A stretch of DNA of 64,000 nt. Origin: Marifrigoribacter sp047730175 (GTDB lineage Bacteria > Bacteroidota > Bacteroidia > Flavobacteriales > Flavobacteriaceae). The stretch spans positions 2,170,001 to 2,234,000 of the forward strand of contig NZ_CP159833.1 in assembly GCF_047730175.1 (NCBI RefSeq), read 5' to 3'. Numbering within the stretch: position 1 is the stretch's first letter; every line of letters begins with the position of its first letter. The position numbers were made by a program, and so were the translations under genes. This document shows, in pieces, positions 61,307-64,000 of the stretch. Under the pieces are notes generated by a model, which had not been told where the DNA came from, ran no database searches, and saw only the letters and a program-made list of their open reading frames with translations.

Positions 61307-61376
61307 AAATAATGATTTGAATTAATCAAAAATAAGGATAAACTATATTTAAACAATAGCTGTGATTTAGAAACAT

Positions 61377-62225
61377 TTAAAATATTTTTTTCAAAATATT
61401 TTTCCATCGATGTTTTCTAATAAATCTCCCTTCTTCTTTGTTTACTAAAAAGGGGCTGCGATTAAAAAATGCTTTTAAAAAACCGATTATACTATTAAGA
61501 TAAAAAAGTGCATTCCTTTTTTTTAAGGCAAGTTTTAAAGAAGCAATTTTTGTTAAAACAATGCCATAACGCATTTTATAAAATGCTTCTCCTTGTTTGT
61601 ATTTAGCTTTTTTAGAATATGCATTCCCTGTTGGTTTTAGATGTTTAACTTCTAAAGATTCATCAGTGTAGATTTCCCACCCATGATATTGAGCTAACAA
61701 TTCGTCCACTGTATCCCAACCCATTTCACTTTTAAGACCCCCAATATCATAGAAACATTCTTTCCGATAAGCTTTTAAAGCTCCGCGGATATGGTCTTTA
61801 TTTGTTAAGTTTTCAAGAACCCATATGTCATTTTTTTCAATATAACAAAAACCACCAGCCATTCCACAATTTTTGTTGTTTGTAAATATTGTTTGTATAG
61901 TTTCGATATAATTGTTTGGAAAAATTAAATCTGCGTCAAATTTACAGATAACATCAAAATCATCATCTAATACTTTCATTCCCTTTTTGAATGCATTAAT
62001 TACTTTGCTTCCAGGTATATTTTGAGCAGATGAAGTATTGTTTATACTTTCTATGAATGTATATTTTTCAGAAAAAGAATTAACTATTGATTGGGTGTTA
62101 TCCGTTGAATTATCATTGACAACTATTATTTTAGAAGGCAAATGAGTTTGTTCTACTAATGATTGTAGTGTTTTAGAAATATTCTCCTCTTCATTATGAG
62201 CTGGTATGACAACATATAATTTCAT
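61377..62225 (-). CDS. Family 2 glycosyltransferase
   Basis: The 282-residue protein has a GT-A fold start (VVIPAHNEEENISKTLQSL), a DxD-type metal site (CKFDADLIFP) and a conserved GWDTVDELL loop. The C-terminal basic tail (FIRKHRWKNILKKIF) suggests membrane association. Acceptor and sugar are unknown. It follows the methyltransferase gene, overlapping it by 1 bp, so the two act in one pathway, perhaps surface glycan or glycolipid synthesis. Confidence 0.88.
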   Translation of the reverse strand: MKLYVVIPAHNEEENISKTLQSLVEQTHLPSKIIVVNDNSTDNTQSIVNSFSEKYTFIESINNTSSAQNIPGSKVINAFKKGMKVLDDDFDVICKFDADLIFPNNYIETIQTIFTNNKNCGMAGGFCYIEKNDIWVLENLTNKDHIRGALKAYRKECFYDIGGLKSEMGWDTVDELLAQYHGWEIYTDESLEVKHLKPTGNAYSKKAKYKQGEAFYKMRYGIVLTKIASLKLALKKRNALFYLNSIIGFLKAFFNRSPFLVNKEEGRFIRKHRWKNILKKIF

Positions 62226-62746
62226 TATATACGTTCTGCATAAACTAAATAATACCTTGGTGTAAATCGACGTAAGATAGGACGGAAGCCTATTTTTTTA
62301 ACTGGATTAGTAAATTTTTCACGTTTTTTAATTTGCCATCCTGCTTTTTCTAATAACCAATCAAATTGCCAATCTTCAAATTCATGATAATGACGATCTA
62401 ATTTATCTGTTTTACTTTGATACGCATTAGCATACCATAATTTTAAAGGCACAGAAGCTACTAGTTTATTAGCCTTTATATCTTTTAAAATATTAAAAGG
62501 AGCAATTAAGTGTTCAAAAATTTCGAAAGCTGTGACTACTTCAATTTCTTCATTTTGCACCGAAGAAGTATCTAAATCTAAATCCTCCCCTGTTGTGTTT
62601 ATAACTGAGTATCCATATTTTTTCATAATTTCAGAAAAAGGATTTGACACACCAAGATCAAGGATTTTTTCTTCCTTTTTAATTATTTCTTGTAAAAACA
62701 AAAGCGTGTGTTTATATCTTTTATTTGGAAAATTACCTTCGTACAT
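62225..62746 (-). CDS. Small SAM-dependent methyltransferase-like protein
   Basis: The 173-residue protein has a degenerate motif I (ILDLGVSNPFSEIM), an acidic second motif (GEDLDLDT) and EVVTAFEIFEHLIAPFNIL, where the EIFEHL segment matches class I methyltransferases such as UbiG/BioC relatives. The motif I glycines are fewer than usual, so binding of SAM needs testing. It is coupled to the glycosyltransferase gene and lies 38 bp downstream of the ketoacyl-synthase gene. Confidence 0.78.
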   Translation of the reverse strand: MYEGNFPNKRYKHTLLFLQEIIKKEEKILDLGVSNPFSEIMKKYGYSVINTTGEDLDLDTSSVQNEEIEVVTAFEIFEHLIAPFNILKDIKANKLVASVPLKLWYANAYQSKTDKLDRHYHEFEDWQFDWLLEKAGWQIKKREKFTNPVKKIGFRPILRRFTPRYYLVYAERI

Positions 62747-62784
62747 AGATACCTCTTATATTAAAGGAAAAATAGTTGTATAAA

Positions 62785-63843
62785 TTAAACCTGATAAACA
62801 ATTGCATTAATATTCATTCCTGCTCCTACACTAGCTAGCATAACGATATCGCCTTTTTCAATAGAATGATTTTTCATTTTACCTTTAGAAACCATATCAT
62901 ATAAAGTTGGGACTGTAGCAACACTAGAATTCCCATATTTATCAATGGTCATTGGCATAATATGTTCGGGAGCTTTTTGTTTATATAATTTATAAAATCG
63001 ATTTATAATTGCTTCATCCATTTTTTCATTGGCTTGATGGATAAATACTTTCTTTAGTTTGTCTATAGGAATACCCGCTTTATCTAGACAAGTTTTCATT
63101 GCAGTAGGGACATTTGTTAATGCAAATTCATAGATCTTACGACCATTCATTTTAATGTAATTTGTATTGTCATTAACCTCTTTATTATTGGTTTTTCCGA
63201 AATAAATAAAATGAGCTTCATCTAATGAAAAGGTTGCCGATATATGTGCTAAAATACCGCCTTCTTCATCCATCTCTTCAATTATTGTTGCACCTGCACC
63301 ATCACTAAAAATCATGGAATCTCTATCGTGCTTATCGATCACTCTTGATAAGGTTTCAGCGCCAATAATTAAGCATCTTTTAGCAATACCAGCTTTAATA
63401 AAAGCATTTGCTTGTATCATTCCTTCTACCCAACCTGGACACCCAAATAAGATATCATAAGCCACGCAGCTAGGGTTTTTGATACCCAATAAATGCTTTA
63501 CACGTGAAGCAATACTAGGTACTGTATCACTTTGAGTTGATCCATGTTTTACATCCCCATAATTTTGAGCAAGAATAATATAATCTAGTGTTTCTTGATC
63601 TATTTGAGCATCTTCAATTGCTTTTTTAGCAGCGAAATAAGCAATGTCTGAATTGTTTAAATTATCTTCTACATAGCGTCTTTCTGCAATACCTGTAATC
63701 GATTTAAATTTTTCGATAATTACAGAAGTATCATGGTTAATTGCTGAACCATCTTCATTGTAAAAGTCATTAGTTTCAAATGATTTATTTGTTGCAATCC
63801 CATTTGGAACATAACTTCCTATACCAGTAATCTTAATCCCCAT
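62785..63843 (-). CDS. 3-oxoacyl-ACP synthase III family protein
   Basis: The 352-residue thiolase-fold enzyme condenses acyl-CoA or acyl groups with malonyl-ACP. The catalytic triad is visible: Cys in FGCPGWVEGM, His in VFIHQANEKMDEAI, and Asn in YGNSSVATVPTL. Because the Cys motif is FGCPGW rather than ACAGF, it may belong to a specialised KAS III branch rather than the housekeeping FabH. With the methyltransferase and glycosyltransferase downstream it could supply an unusual lipid or acyl building block. The promoter is at 63861-63890. Confidence 0.85.
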   Translation of the reverse strand: MGIKITGIGSYVPNGIATNKSFETNDFYNEDGSAINHDTSVIIEKFKSITGIAERRYVEDNLNNSDIAYFAAKKAIEDAQIDQETLDYIILAQNYGDVKHGSTQSDTVPSIASRVKHLLGIKNPSCVAYDILFGCPGWVEGMIQANAFIKAGIAKRCLIIGAETLSRVIDKHDRDSMIFSDGAGATIIEEMDEEGGILAHISATFSLDEAHFIYFGKTNNKEVNDNTNYIKMNGRKIYEFALTNVPTAMKTCLDKAGIPIDKLKKVFIHQANEKMDEAIINRFYKLYKQKAPEHIMPMTIDKYGNSSVATVPTLYDMVSKGKMKNHSIEKGDIVMLASVGAGMNINAIVYQV

Positions 63844-63860
63844 TTGACAATAAATTTTTA

Positions 63861-63890
63861 TAAAAGTACATAAAAGGGTTTAAGTGACAA
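63861..63890 (-). promoter_or_regulatory. Promoter of the KAS III-methyltransferase-glycosyltransferase unit
   Basis: TTG (63888-63890), 19 nt and TACTTTTA (63861-63868) on the minus strand match the Bacteroidota consensus with one deviation at the final base. It lies 18 bp before the start codon. Confidence 0.65.
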
Positions 63891-64000
63891 GGCAACTTTT
63901 ACTGAAAATACATCAATTTTTGAGATTCATAAAATATGGGGCTCTAAATTATGATATACCTATTTATTTGCTTTTATATTATTGAATTAATAACTTTAGT

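Overview
The window comes from a low-GC member of the Bacteroidota, almost certainly a gliding, aerobic Flavobacteriaceae. Evidence: the gldJ-porU-porV block of the type IX secretion system (T9SS), three proteins with T9SS C-terminal sorting domains, many lipoproteins, Bacteroidota-type promoters (TTTG, about 19 nt, TAnnTTTG) and scarce Shine-Dalgarno sequences. The species cannot be fixed from the sequence alone.

Layout. 1-4.7 kb: the start of a small periplasmic protein, a diheme cytochrome lipoprotein, an SDR/DUF2867 plus CIA30 pair and a histidine-kinase fragment. 5-14.4 kb: housekeeping genes (lysS, lipB, rnhB), a membrane LuxR-type regulator, a YqaE-like peptide, a large lipoprotein and a putative porin. 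14.4-14.8 kb: a cluster of REP-like repeats. 14.9-20.8 kb: acyl-CoA dehydrogenase, anmK, nhaD and an exbB-exbD-tonB energy-transduction set with a MITE-like element between exbD and tonB. 20.9-28.9 kb: an RluA-type pseudouridine synthase, a methyltransferase and two large secreted T9SS proteins. 28.9-30.5 kb: folC, which appears to start at ATT, and a tRNA-Val whose 3' end is duplicated 175 bp downstream. 30.7-31.8 kb: small membrane proteins.

The most distinctive region is 31.9-37.9 kb. It is a tightly packed, probably light-related operon with three different photolyase/cryptochrome-family proteins: one with only the FAD domain, one class I-like, and one of the iron-sulfur family that lacks the usual C-terminal cysteines. 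Between them lie DUF2452, TIGR03643, a flavin reductase-like protein and a 42-residue DUF2256 zinc-ribbon peptide. A perfect 9+9 bp palindrome sits over the operon promoter, and a similar half-site abuts the promoter of the CIA30-SDR pair 27 kb away, which suggests one regulon.

38-40 kb holds a TetR regulator and an AhpD-like protein, each preceded by the same CTAAGC-N4-GMTTAG palindrome. 41-49.5 kb: murF, gldJ, porU, porV. 49.5-56.7 kb: cdd, the pyruvate dehydrogenase E1-alpha and E2 genes, an SDR, a SprT-like protease, manC and a DUF389 membrane protein. 56.7-63.8 kb (minus strand): acs, an MlaFE-type lipid transporter, alkaline phosphatase, a glycosyltransferase-methyltransferase pair and a ketoacyl-ACP synthase III.

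Start codons were moved inward from the longest reading frame where a promoter, signal peptide or family N-terminus argued for it. All family calls rest on recognising motifs by eye; no database search was run.
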